DNA of 64,000 nucleotides. Source: Bacteroidota bacterium. Lineage in GTDB: Bacteria; Bacteroidota; Bacteroidia; Chitinophagales; Chitinophagaceae. The position numbers and the translations under genes were made by a program. Position 1 is the stretch's first letter. Every line of letters begins with the position of its first letter. Shown here piece after piece: positions 16,661-24,107 of this stretch. Below the pieces are notes generated by a model that was not told the DNA's origin, ran no database searches, and saw only the letters and a program-made list of their open reading frames with translations. The stretch lies in NCBI GenBank assembly GCA_947452905.1, contig CANGEP010000001.1:248001-312000 (forward strand). Direction: 5' to 3'.

Positions 16661-16680
16661 GTGAACTCCAATTGGAGGTG

Positions 16681-16711
16681 CAAAATAAAGCAAATTTGGG
16701 CTTAAAACAAA
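16681..16711 (-). promoter_or_regulatory. Promoter of tRNA-Arg
   Basis: On the minus strand TTTG (16708-16711) is separated by 20 nt from TATTTTG (16681-16687), a one-base-short version of TAnnTTTG. It lies about 20 bp before the tRNA 5' end. Confidence 0.5.
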
Positions 16712-16733
16712 GAAAATAACACTATAAATCAGG

Positions 16734-17453
16734 CTATTCCATCAAATCACGGATTACCACACTTGCTACTGTACACCCAAACATCGCAGGCATATAGGAA
16801 AGGGTTCCAATGATAGACTTTTTAGGAAAAGCTTTCTCTGTAACTATAATTTTATCTTGGTCTGCTTTTTCGGGACTAAAAACTACTTTTAATCCTTTTT
16901 TAATTCCTAAGTTTTGTAAACGCTTTCTTACATACCTGGCCAAATTACATACATAGGTTTTAGAAATATCTGTTACCTTGATTTGTGATGGATCTACTTT
17001 GCCACCAGCACCCATGGAACTTACTATTTTTATATCTCGATCTAAACACTTCTTTATCAAAAATACTTTTGATGATAATGTATCAATACAATCAACAACA
17101 TAATCCCACCTTTCTGCAGCTAATATATTTTCCGTAATTTCCTCTTTAATATAAATTTCTTTCACCGTTAACTTCAAATCCGGATTTATATCCAATAATC
17201 TTTTTGATAATACTTGAGCTTTGGCCATATCCACCGTGGAATGAAGGGCTTGAATTTGCCTGTTTATATTACTAGCGTCCACGCGGTCATTATCCACAAT
17301 AGTTATTTTTCCAATGCCAGCTCTAACCATCATTTCGGCACATATGGCACCAACACCACCAAGTCCAATGACCAATACATTCTTAGCTCTTAATTTTTCT
17401 AATTTCTCAGCACCTAACATTAATTCGGTTCTACTCATCCAATAAGGTATCAT
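16734..17453 (-). CDS. tcdA: tRNA threonylcarbamoyladenosine dehydratase (TcdA/ThiF family)
   Basis: TcdA uses ATP to cyclise t6A37 of tRNA to ct6A. The 239 residues start with MSRTELMLGAEKLEKL, then the E1-like nucleotide-binding VIGLGGVGAICAEMMVRAGIGKITIVDND (near 28) with DASNINRQIQAL, and the family segment VVDCIDTLSSKVFLIKKC. SSMGAGGKVDPSQIKVTDISKT is typical of TcdA/YgdL rather than ThiF or MoeB. The start could be M6 (MSRTE), which fits relatives better than MIPYW. It stands alone between tRNA-Arg and a divergent secreted-protein gene. Confidence 0.92.
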   Translation of the reverse strand: MIPYWMSRTELMLGAEKLEKLRAKNVLVIGLGGVGAICAEMMVRAGIGKITIVDNDRVDASNINRQIQALHSTVDMAKAQVLSKRLLDINPDLKLTVKEIYIKEEITENILAAERWDYVVDCIDTLSSKVFLIKKCLDRDIKIVSSMGAGGKVDPSQIKVTDISKTYVCNLARYVRKRLQNLGIKKGLKVVFSPEKADQDKIIVTEKAFPKKSIIGTLSYMPAMFGCTVASVVIRDLME

Positions 17454-17486
17454 ATCGTATCTTTAATATGTAAAAATGCAAAAACT

Positions 17487-18527
17487 ATGCGTACTTATTC
17501 AATTTTATTCATGATTGGTGTACTAACAATTAATGCAGCTGCGCAAAATTCAATTAAAATTCTCACCGAAAAAAATGGAATTAGTGTAAGAGGCCTTTCG
17601 GTACCCAATAATAAAACCATATGGGCTAGTGGAAGTTCAGGTAGCATAGCAAAATCAGTGGATGGGGGCGAAAATTTTGAATGGCAACAAGTAAAGGGTT
17701 ATGAAAAAAGAGATTTTAGAGCCATACATGCTTTTAATGAAAAAGAGGCCATAATAGTGGCTGTAGCTGCGCCTGCCATTATTCTAAAAACGATAGATGG
17801 GGGTATTAATTGGTATAAAGTATATGAAAACACTGATACTAGTATGTTTTTAGATGCGATACATTTTAAAGACCCTCAAAATGGATTAATTGTAGGGGAC
17901 CCTATAGACAATGAATTTTTTGTTTTAAGAACTACCGATAAAGGAGAACATTGGGAAAGACAAAAAACCGGCTATTTTAAAACGGCAAAAAAAGAGGGAG
18001 AGTCATTTTTTGCTTCTAGTAATTCAAATATCAGCTCTGCTTATGATTTTGAATTATTAGTTTCTGGTGGTAAAGTAAGTAGGTTATGGATAAATGGAAA
18101 AGCACAAGATTTACCCTTAGTGCAAGGAGGAAGTTCTACAGGTGCTAACAGTATAGCGGTATCGCCTAAGCAAAACGCGTTAATTATCGTTGGGGGAGAT
18201 TTTACTAAAGTTCAAGCGGCCGAAAATAATATTGCTGGTTTTATTTTAGTTAAACCCTATAATGATAAACTAATTAACCAAAACAATAGTCTTTGGGACA
18301 TAAACCCTAAATTAGGCAATCCTCATGGCTATAAATCTTCCGTTGTTTTTGTGGATGAAATAACATTAATTGCTTGTGGAACATCTGGGGTGGATTTGTC
18401 TAAGGATGGGGGTAAAAATTGGGATTTAATTTCAACCAATAGTTTTCATGTGGTTCAAAAACAGCCCAATAGTCAATCAGTTATCTTAGCGGGTTCGGGA
18501 GGAAGAATTGCCCTTTTAAATCTTTAA
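17487..18527 (+). CDS. Secreted beta-propeller protein with Asp-box (Ycf48/BNR-like) repeats
   Basis: The 346-residue protein has a signal peptide (MRTYSILFMIGVLTINAAAQ). Repeated Asp-box motifs of the form SxDxGxxW follow, such as SVDGGENFEW, TIDGGINW, TTDKGEHW and SKDGGKNW, spaced as in a seven-bladed propeller. It resembles Ycf48/PSII-stability-factor-like and BNR-repeat proteins, and many such proteins are mis-annotated as oxidoreductases. No catalytic sialidase residues can be assigned. Function is unknown; it probably is periplasmic or surface exposed. Confidence 0.8.
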   Translation: MRTYSILFMIGVLTINAAAQNSIKILTEKNGISVRGLSVPNNKTIWASGSSGSIAKSVDGGENFEWQQVKGYEKRDFRAIHAFNEKEAIIVAVAAPAIILKTIDGGINWYKVYENTDTSMFLDAIHFKDPQNGLIVGDPIDNEFFVLRTTDKGEHWERQKTGYFKTAKKEGESFFASSNSNISSAYDFELLVSGGKVSRLWINGKAQDLPLVQGGSSTGANSIAVSPKQNALIIVGGDFTKVQAAENNIAGFILVKPYNDKLINQNNSLWDINPKLGNPHGYKSSVVFVDEITLIACGTSGVDLSKDGGKNWDLISTNSFHVVQKQPNSQSVILAGSGGRIALLNL

Positions 18528-18607
18528 TAGCCTCTTTTGGGTTACCCAATATAAAAAAACAGATTAAGAGATATAATTTATCTTTTTTAAAGATTACCTT
18601 AGTACAG

Positions 18608-18898
18608 ATGAAAAAATATCAAGCTATAATTTCTTTTGATATGGATGAGGAGTTCATGACTTTAGTGCCTCCACATCGAACCTATATTAATTACTTATTA
18701 AACAAGGGTATTATAGATAGCTATGCAGTAAGCATGGAAACCCAGAATTCCTGGATTACCATAAATGCCAACAGCAAAAAAGAAGTAAAAGAAATACTTG
18801 AAAAATCTCCTTTATCTAAATACTGGACTTATGAGATTGTGGAACTATTTGTCTATGATAGTCAATCTACTAGACTTCCAGCAGTACAATTAAATTAA
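18608..18898 (+). CDS. YciI-like small protein
   Basis: The 96-residue cytoplasmic protein has the ferredoxin-like dimeric alpha-beta-barrel pattern of the YCII/muconolactone-isomerase-like group. PPHRTYINYLLNKGIIDSYAVSMETQNSWITINANSKKEVKEILEKSPL contains the strand-helix-strand core. The family function is unclear. It is separated from the Ycf48-like gene by 80 bp and followed by a tRNA-Val promoter, so it is probably monocistronic. Confidence 0.75.
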   Translation: MKKYQAIISFDMDEEFMTLVPPHRTYINYLLNKGIIDSYAVSMETQNSWITINANSKKEVKEILEKSPLSKYWTYEIVELFVYDSQSTRLPAVQLN

Positions 18899-18909
18899 TT
18901 ACCCTTTTT

Positions 18910-18941
18910 TTTGGGAGTTTAAGGTTTGCCCCTTATTTTTG
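18910..18941 (+). promoter_or_regulatory. Promoter of tRNA-Val
   Basis: TTTG at 18910-18913 and TATTTTTG at 18934-18941 are separated by 20 nt, a full match to the Bacteroidota sigma-A promoter (TTTG, 19-21 nt, TAnnTTTG). It is the best promoter in the window and starts about 20 bp before the tRNA. Confidence 0.85.
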
Positions 18942-18960
18942 CACTCCTCAAAAGGGAAAA

Positions 18961-19035
18961 GGGAGCATAGCTCAGTTGGTTTAGAGCATCTGCCTTACAA
19001 GCAGAGGGTCCGCGGTTCGAACCCGTGTGCTCCCA
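18961..19035 (+). tRNA. tRNA-Val (anticodon TAC)
   Basis: A 75-nt cloverleaf has acceptor GGGAGCA pairing with TGCTCCC, D arm GCTCAGTTGGTTTAGAGC, anticodon arm CTGCCTTACAAGCAG with TAC, and T arm with GGTTCGAACC. The discriminator is A and CCA is not encoded. Confidence 0.95.
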
Positions 19036-19038
19036 CAT

Positions 19039-19072
19039 AAAATCCTCATCGAAAGATGGGGATTTTCTTTTT
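19039..19072 (+). terminator. Rho-independent terminator of tRNA-Val
   Basis: A 12-bp stem AAAATCCTCATC / GATGGGGATTTT with one G-T pair and a GAAA tetraloop is followed by CTTTTTAT. It begins four bases after the tRNA. Confidence 0.9.
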
Positions 19073-19088
19073 ATGCTTATTTATACAT

Positions 19089-19096
19089 TAAGTTTG
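19089..19096 (+). promoter_or_regulatory. -7 box abutting the RlmL-like gene start
   Basis: TAAGTTTG matches TAnnTTTG and ends four bases before the ATG at 19101, which predicts a leaderless or nearly leaderless mRNA. Confidence 0.5.
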
Positions 19097-19100
19097 TCCT

Positions 19101-20279
19101 ATGCACGTATTTAACAAGTCAACTAAAATTATCATTACCTGCCATAAATGGTTGGCACCTGCTTTAAGAAATGAAGTTATTGCGCTTGGCTATGATGTAG
19201 ATCGTGTATTTCAAACAGGGGTTGAATTAACGGGTAATGTAAATGATTGTATTAGACTCAATCTAAATTTAAGAACGGCTTCTCAAGTAATGTATTCTTT
19301 AAAAGCATTTATTTGCAATGATCCCGATGAATTGTATAAAAATTTAGTGGGTATACCATGGGAAACGATGATTAATCCAAAGGGCTATTTTTCAGTTACA
19401 AGTAATGTTTTTAATCCTACCATTAGTACTAATCTATTTGCCAATCTAAGAGTTAAAGATGCGATTGTTGATAGGATGAGAGAAAAATGCAATTCAAGGC
19501 CATCCACAGGCGCCGAAATGTCGGGTGCTGTGGTATATTTATTTTGGAAACATGACGAAGCAGAAATATTTTTGGATACAACTGGCGACTCCATAGCTAG
19601 ACATGGATATCGAAAATTACCAGGTATGGCACCCATGTTAGAGGCATTGGCTGCAGCCACCATTTTATCTACTAAATGGGACAAGTTTTCACCTTTCATT
19701 AATCCCATGTGTGGATCAGGTACATTGGCTATTGAAGCAGCTTTAATTGCCACCAAGAGAGTTCCTGGCTTACTTAGAACTAATTATGCTTTTATGCATT
19801 TGATTGGATATGATCCTACAATTTATTTGCAAGAAAGAGAAAGTATTGAATCACAAATAAGATCTCTCCCTGAATTAAAAATTATTGCTTCTGATATTAG
19901 TAAACAAGCTATAGAAATTGCTAAGGTAAATGCTAAAGTGGCGGGTGTAAACGATTTGATTGAATTTCAAGTTGGTGATTTTGAGACCACTAAAATCCCT
20001 ACTTTATCAGCAGGGGCGGTTATTATGTTTAATCCCGAATATGGAGAAAGATTGGGAGCGGAAATTGAACTAGAAGCCACTTATGCTCGTATAGGCGATT
20101 TTATGAAAAATAAATGTAAAGGATCTACAGGATATATTTTTACAGGAAATTTAGAACTTGCCAAAAAAATAAGATTAAAGCCCAGCAGAAGAATTGAATT
20201 TTTAAATGCAAAAATTGATTGTCGTTTATTAGAATATGAATTATATGAAGGTACCCGTAGGGTAGAAAAGCCTATTTAG
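19101..20279 (+). CDS. THUMP-domain 23S rRNA guanine-N2 methyltransferase (RlmL/RlmN-type class I)
   Basis: This SAM-dependent methyltransferase of 392 residues has an N-terminal ferredoxin-like/THUMP RNA-binding part (about 10-165). The Rossmann methyltransferase domain has FINPMCGSGTLAIEAALIA near 198 and IIASDISKQAIEIAKVNA near 268. The catalytic motif usually written NPPYGERL reads NPEYGERLG here, so the second Pro is Glu. It matches the RlmL N-terminal domain family (23S G2445-type) without the RlmK half. It is preceded by an abutting promoter box, and its stop overlaps the convergent sulfatase-like gene by eight bases. Confidence 0.85.
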   Translation: MHVFNKSTKIIITCHKWLAPALRNEVIALGYDVDRVFQTGVELTGNVNDCIRLNLNLRTASQVMYSLKAFICNDPDELYKNLVGIPWETMINPKGYFSVTSNVFNPTISTNLFANLRVKDAIVDRMREKCNSRPSTGAEMSGAVVYLFWKHDEAEIFLDTTGDSIARHGYRKLPGMAPMLEALAAATILSTKWDKFSPFINPMCGSGTLAIEAALIATKRVPGLLRTNYAFMHLIGYDPTIYLQERESIESQIRSLPELKIIASDISKQAIEIAKVNAKVAGVNDLIEFQVGDFETTKIPTLSAGAVIMFNPEYGERLGAEIELEATYARIGDFMKNKCKGSTGYIFTGNLELAKKIRLKPSRRIEFLNAKIDCRLLEYELYEGTRRVEKPI

Positions 20280-22266
20280 CTTTTTGATTGTGCGTAAGCA
20301 TATACTTACTAGTTTCATATAGTAATTCTGTCATTTTTTTCAAGGTTCTTGTTGCAGTATCATTTGTAATCTTTTGATTATCAATTGTACTTTTAAGTTG
20401 TATTTGTGTAGCACTATTGATGGGAAACCCAATATAGTATTGATTGTTGAATAGTCCAATACTTTGTGCAAAATCGTCATATAAAAAAATAGAATTATCA
20501 TTCTGTGACAGTGAAAATACGTTTCTCCCAAGTGTTGTGTTCGTATAATTTATATTCATAAATGAGGCAATGCTAGGCATAACATCTATTTGAGAAACAG
20601 GGGTATTGTAGGTAATGGGTTTTAATGCTGATGGGGCATAAAATAATAAAGGCACATGCATATTGGTTAAATTATTTTCACTAAAAACTCTTGGTAGCAT
20701 ATTTCCTGCATCCCCTTTAATGCCATGGTCACCAACAAATACAAAAAGTGTTTCGTTAAAATATTTTTCTTTTTTTGCCGATTCCATAAAGTTCTGAATA
20801 CAGAAATCAGTATATCTAAATGCGTTGTATTCATCATTACTTTCAAACCCAAACATCTTTAAAGAATCGGTGGGTACAGTAATTTTTTTAAAGGCTGCTT
20901 GGTCTTCTTTGGGGATTGTATATGGCCGATGATTGTCGGCTGTTTGAATAATCGCAAAAAATGGTTTTGATTTTTGTTGTAAAACTGTATTAGCCTCTTT
21001 AAATAAGCTGTTATCGCTGATACCCCAAACGTCCACTTCATTAGCGGTATAGGAACCTTGCTCATAGATTTTTAAATCGGGGATATTATTATTTAATACG
21101 CCTCTTATATTTGCCCAACTCGCACTACCTCCTAAAAAATAGAACTTATCATGGTTTTTAAAGTCGTTTAAAATGGTATGCTGATCTACTGCCATTGGAT
21201 TTCGACTAGAGGTTTTGCCAACTTGCACATCTGGTATTCCTGTTAATGCAGCCCAAACACCTCTTGCTGTTCCGTAAGCTGGCGAAAAAGCACGGCTAAA
21301 AAACACTCCATTTTTGCAAAGGCCACTAAAATAAGGGGTTGTGTTTAAAGGATTGCCTAAAATTGAGCTCTTATACATGGAATAAGATTCACAAATAACA
21401 AGTACTACATTTTTAATTTTTGTACTACTCGACACTTGTGTGTTAGTCGTATAAGTTCTTTTAAACTGCAAGTGCTGAGCATCTCTTTGTGCTTCAGGAA
21501 TTTGCAAATAATCGGCAATCGTAGTATACTCTTTTTGAAGTAATTCAACATTTACGGTGGCGTTTCTAAAATCTAAAGTGCTAAAAAAAGACTGAAAAGG
21601 ATTAAGTGCCAAATTAGCTTTATAGTCCGACCCCAAACTATAAGCATCACTCCATCGGAGAGGATATTGCCCACCCGAATAAACAATATTTCCAACTATA
21701 CAATAAGCAAGTGTTAAAAAAATGAGTATACCTTGAATTAGAGAAGTTTTATGAGTTCTGTTGGTTTTGGCAATTGTTGAAAAACTAAGTTGAATAATTT
21801 TGTAACAAATATAAATGACGAATACTAATCCTAATGTAATTTTTAAAATTGGATATGATTGCCACATCATTTGCATTGAGATTGTTAAATTCTCCAAATA
21901 GGATAAGATACTTGCATTCAATCTTTGATGTAGATAGGCAAAATGCACAAAATCAGTGGCATATAATAAAGCAATTAAAAGTGAAAAAATTAACCATAAT
22001 CCAATTGCTAATTTTTTTCCTAAAGAGCTTGTAAAAGGGTTTGTTTTAGTAAACAAGCTCAGTATAAAAGTAAGCATCATTATTATACCCACATATCTTA
22101 AGTCATATCTAAAACCTAATATATAAGCATTTGTTAAACTGCTAGTTTCACTAATAGGTGCTTTAAAATAAAAGCCAAGAGCAAATCGTAATAAACTTAA
22201 AATAATTAAATAGGAAAATCCTAAGCACAAAGTCCAAGTGATTGATTTTGATATTTTATTTTTCAT
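20272..22266 (-). CDS. LTA-synthase-like membrane phosphoglycerol transferase/sulfatase-fold protein
   Basis: This 664-residue protein has about five N-terminal transmembrane helices, then a periplasmic alkaline-phosphatase-superfamily domain. VVLVICESYSMYKSSILG gives the metal-binding Glu, AYGTARGVWAALTG the nucleophile Thr, and FVFVGDHGIKGD the metal-binding Asp-His. This is the LtaS/YejM/EptA-like architecture. Gram-negative members transfer phosphoglycerol or phosphoethanolamine to lipids or glycans; no teichoic acid is expected here. It is the last gene after YkgJ and NamZ in one minus-strand operon (8 bp gap). Confidence 0.88.
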   Translation of the reverse strand: MKNKISKSITWTLCLGFSYLIILSLLRFALGFYFKAPISETSSLTNAYILGFRYDLRYVGIIMMLTFILSLFTKTNPFTSSLGKKLAIGLWLIFSLLIALLYATDFVHFAYLHQRLNASILSYLENLTISMQMMWQSYPILKITLGLVFVIYICYKIIQLSFSTIAKTNRTHKTSLIQGILIFLTLAYCIVGNIVYSGGQYPLRWSDAYSLGSDYKANLALNPFQSFFSTLDFRNATVNVELLQKEYTTIADYLQIPEAQRDAQHLQFKRTYTTNTQVSSSTKIKNVVLVICESYSMYKSSILGNPLNTTPYFSGLCKNGVFFSRAFSPAYGTARGVWAALTGIPDVQVGKTSSRNPMAVDQHTILNDFKNHDKFYFLGGSASWANIRGVLNNNIPDLKIYEQGSYTANEVDVWGISDNSLFKEANTVLQQKSKPFFAIIQTADNHRPYTIPKEDQAAFKKITVPTDSLKMFGFESNDEYNAFRYTDFCIQNFMESAKKEKYFNETLFVFVGDHGIKGDAGNMLPRVFSENNLTNMHVPLLFYAPSALKPITYNTPVSQIDVMPSIASFMNINYTNTTLGRNVFSLSQNDNSIFLYDDFAQSIGLFNNQYYIGFPINSATQIQLKSTIDNQKITNDTATRTLKKMTELLYETSKYMLTHNQKAK

Positions 22267-22274
22267 TCTTAAGT

Positions 22275-23438
22275 TTAAGAGTATAAAAGTAAATCATTCA
22301 TCTTGTTTCTCCAATCATCCACTTTTAATAATACCCCCATTTGTTGTAGCCAATCTTGTAAGGGAAGCTCGAATAATTTTTCGGCATCTTTTATACCCAT
22401 TAAAAGTGATAAATGGTTTTTTCCTGTAGGATTTGCATGTGTTGGATAGGGTTGCCATCTAAATTCATGGGGATGTAAATCCTTAATCATTTTTACGAGT
22501 AACAAACCATTTAATACTGCGTCATAATTATAAGGGTCTATAACTTTTAATCGCATGCCATTTATAGGTTTTGTTTCTCCATCGGGTTGTAAAGGCAATA
22601 TTTCTATTTTAATATCCTCTCCCAATATGGTATTACAAACCATATTTAATGCATCCATATTTAACCATTGTGCACCCATCCATTCAAATGAATAGGGAGT
22701 GCCTCTTCCAATAGATACATTAGTTGCTTCAAAAAAGCATAAACCAGGATATAAAATACAGGCTTCAATACTTTGTAATGCTGGAGAAGTGTTTACCCAA
22801 GGTAAGTGCCAGTCATAAAACATATTAGTTCTTTTCCAATGCTCGCATTTTATAATTGTTAAACTTGCTTTTATGGTAGCCATGGAATTTAAATACAAAG
22901 CGAGTTCACCAAATGTACATTGGTGCTTAATGGGAATATTATATCTTCCTATAAAACTTGTAATATCATCCTCAAGAAATGGGCCTTCTGCCATTGAAAA
23001 ATTTCCTCCTAATGGGTTGGGTCGGTCTAATATATAAACAGGTTTATTAAATTTAGCCGCAGATTGAATCCAATAACTCATTGACCATAGATAGGTATAA
23101 AATCGAGTGCCAGCATCTGGTATATCAAAAAGTAGAATATCTATTTGGGAAAGATCTTCTTTGCTCGGCATAAATTTATCGCCGTATAAACTAATGATGG
23201 GTAAGGAGGTTGTAGGGTCTACTTGATTGGCTATAAATTTTCCATCTGCAGCATTAGCCGTTATTCCATGTTCTGGTGAAAAAAGTAATTGTAGATTAAA
23301 TCCTTTTTCTATTAATGCTTTTCTGGTGCTTATCCCTTTTTTTGTTTTTGCTGCATCATTGGTTAACAGAGCTATTCTTTCATGTTTCCAACTTGGTGGA
23401 TCTGCGAGTAAATGATCAATGCCAAAACTTACCGACAT
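22275..23438 (-). CDS. Exo-beta-N-acetylmuramidase NamZ family protein (DUF1343)
   Basis: The protein of 387 residues is the DUF1343 family, whose characterised member NamZ removes MurNAc from the non-reducing end of peptidoglycan fragments. Family segments visible are LLTNDAAKTKKGISTRKALIEKG near 24, LFSPEHGITANAADG near 52, DILLFDIPDAGTRFYTYLWSMSYW, and YILDRPNPLGG. VSIGRGTPYSFEWMGAQWL and NPTGKNHLSLLMG follow later. Unlike many members it has no signal peptide from this start, so it might act on cytoplasmic fragments during recycling. Alternatively it leaves the cell by another route. It lies 10 bp after YkgJ in an operon. Confidence 0.88.
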   Translation of the reverse strand: MSVSFGIDHLLADPPSWKHERIALLTNDAAKTKKGISTRKALIEKGFNLQLLFSPEHGITANAADGKFIANQVDPTTSLPIISLYGDKFMPSKEDLSQIDILLFDIPDAGTRFYTYLWSMSYWIQSAAKFNKPVYILDRPNPLGGNFSMAEGPFLEDDITSFIGRYNIPIKHQCTFGELALYLNSMATIKASLTIIKCEHWKRTNMFYDWHLPWVNTSPALQSIEACILYPGLCFFEATNVSIGRGTPYSFEWMGAQWLNMDALNMVCNTILGEDIKIEILPLQPDGETKPINGMRLKVIDPYNYDAVLNGLLLVKMIKDLHPHEFRWQPYPTHANPTGKNHLSLLMGIKDAEKLFELPLQDWLQQMGVLLKVDDWRNKMNDLLLYS

Positions 23439-23447
23439 ATTTTAATA

Positions 23448-23876
23448 TTATGGAGTATAGGTAAAACCTACTTCTGATTTTAAATTTTCCATTACATTGT
23501 ATATGATGGGACATCTATCATAATGCATATAAGTAGTAAATAGTCTTTTGTTAAAATCAGGTACATGAAAAGCTGGAAATTCTTTACAACCTGCAAAACG
23601 GTGTTCGTAAACAGTACAAGCATTGTCTTTTAGAAAATGACAAGGAATGGCGTTAATGACCATACGGCCTGATTCTCCTTTCTCAATGTATGTTTGGTCA
23701 AATTCGGCCCTAGTTTGTCCTAAATGTGCTGCTAAATTATCGGCTTCTTGTTCGTCTATATTCACCATCAAGCTTTTACAACAATTGCCGCAATCGGTGC
23801 AAGAAATTAGGGGAGATACACCTTCGGATAAAGCAAAAACTGTTTTGTCTAGGGTTTCACCATCTAATTTTCGCAA
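23448..23876 (-). CDS. YkgJ-family cysteine-cluster protein
   Basis: The protein has the YkgJ-type metal-binding Cys pattern CTDCGNCCKSLMVNI ... CHFLKDNACTVYEHRFAGCKEFP, probably for zinc or an Fe-S cluster. The function of the family is unknown. The ORF track starts at a TTG (23876), but the frame is open upstream to about 23963 and encodes IIDLEFIKSQADLLATENLAFQDFL, which looks like a genuine family N-terminus. No ATG, GTG or TTG is available in that part; an ATT/ATA at 23943-23948 would be the start. It is the first gene of the YkgJ-NamZ-LtaS-like operon. Confidence 0.82.
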   Translation of the reverse strand: MRKLDGETLDKTVFALSEGVSPLISCTDCGNCCKSLMVNIDEQEADNLAAHLGQTRAEFDQTYIEKGESGRMVINAIPCHFLKDNACTVYEHRFAGCKEFPAFHVPDFNKRLFTTYMHYDRCPIIYNVMENLKSEVGFTYTP

Positions 23877-24034
23877 AAAGTCCTGAAATGCTAGATTTTC
23901 TGTAGCTAAGAGGTCGGCCTGACTTTTTATGAATTCTAGGTCTATAATCGGGTATTTAGCTTCGTTTTTGATGGGCTAAAGATAGGTCAATTATCTTTTA
24001 TCCACATAAATCCGGTAATTGGTGAAAAGTAAAC

Positions 24035-24064
24035 TTGCGCTAACCACTACGCTCATTAGATTTG
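24035..24064 (+). promoter_or_regulatory. Promoter of the topoisomerase IV operon
   Basis: TTG at 24035-24037 and TAGATTTG at 24057-24064, separated by 19 nt, form a good sigma-A promoter about 44 bp before the parE ATG. Confidence 0.7.
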
Positions 24065-24107
24065 CAGACAGACGAGGGCATGTTTTGCCCATAAAGCATT
24101 GATAATT

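Noticed and set aside
19385-19756. 123-aa minus-strand ORF in the methyltransferase gene
   Set aside because: Antisense shadow of the RlmL-like coding frame.
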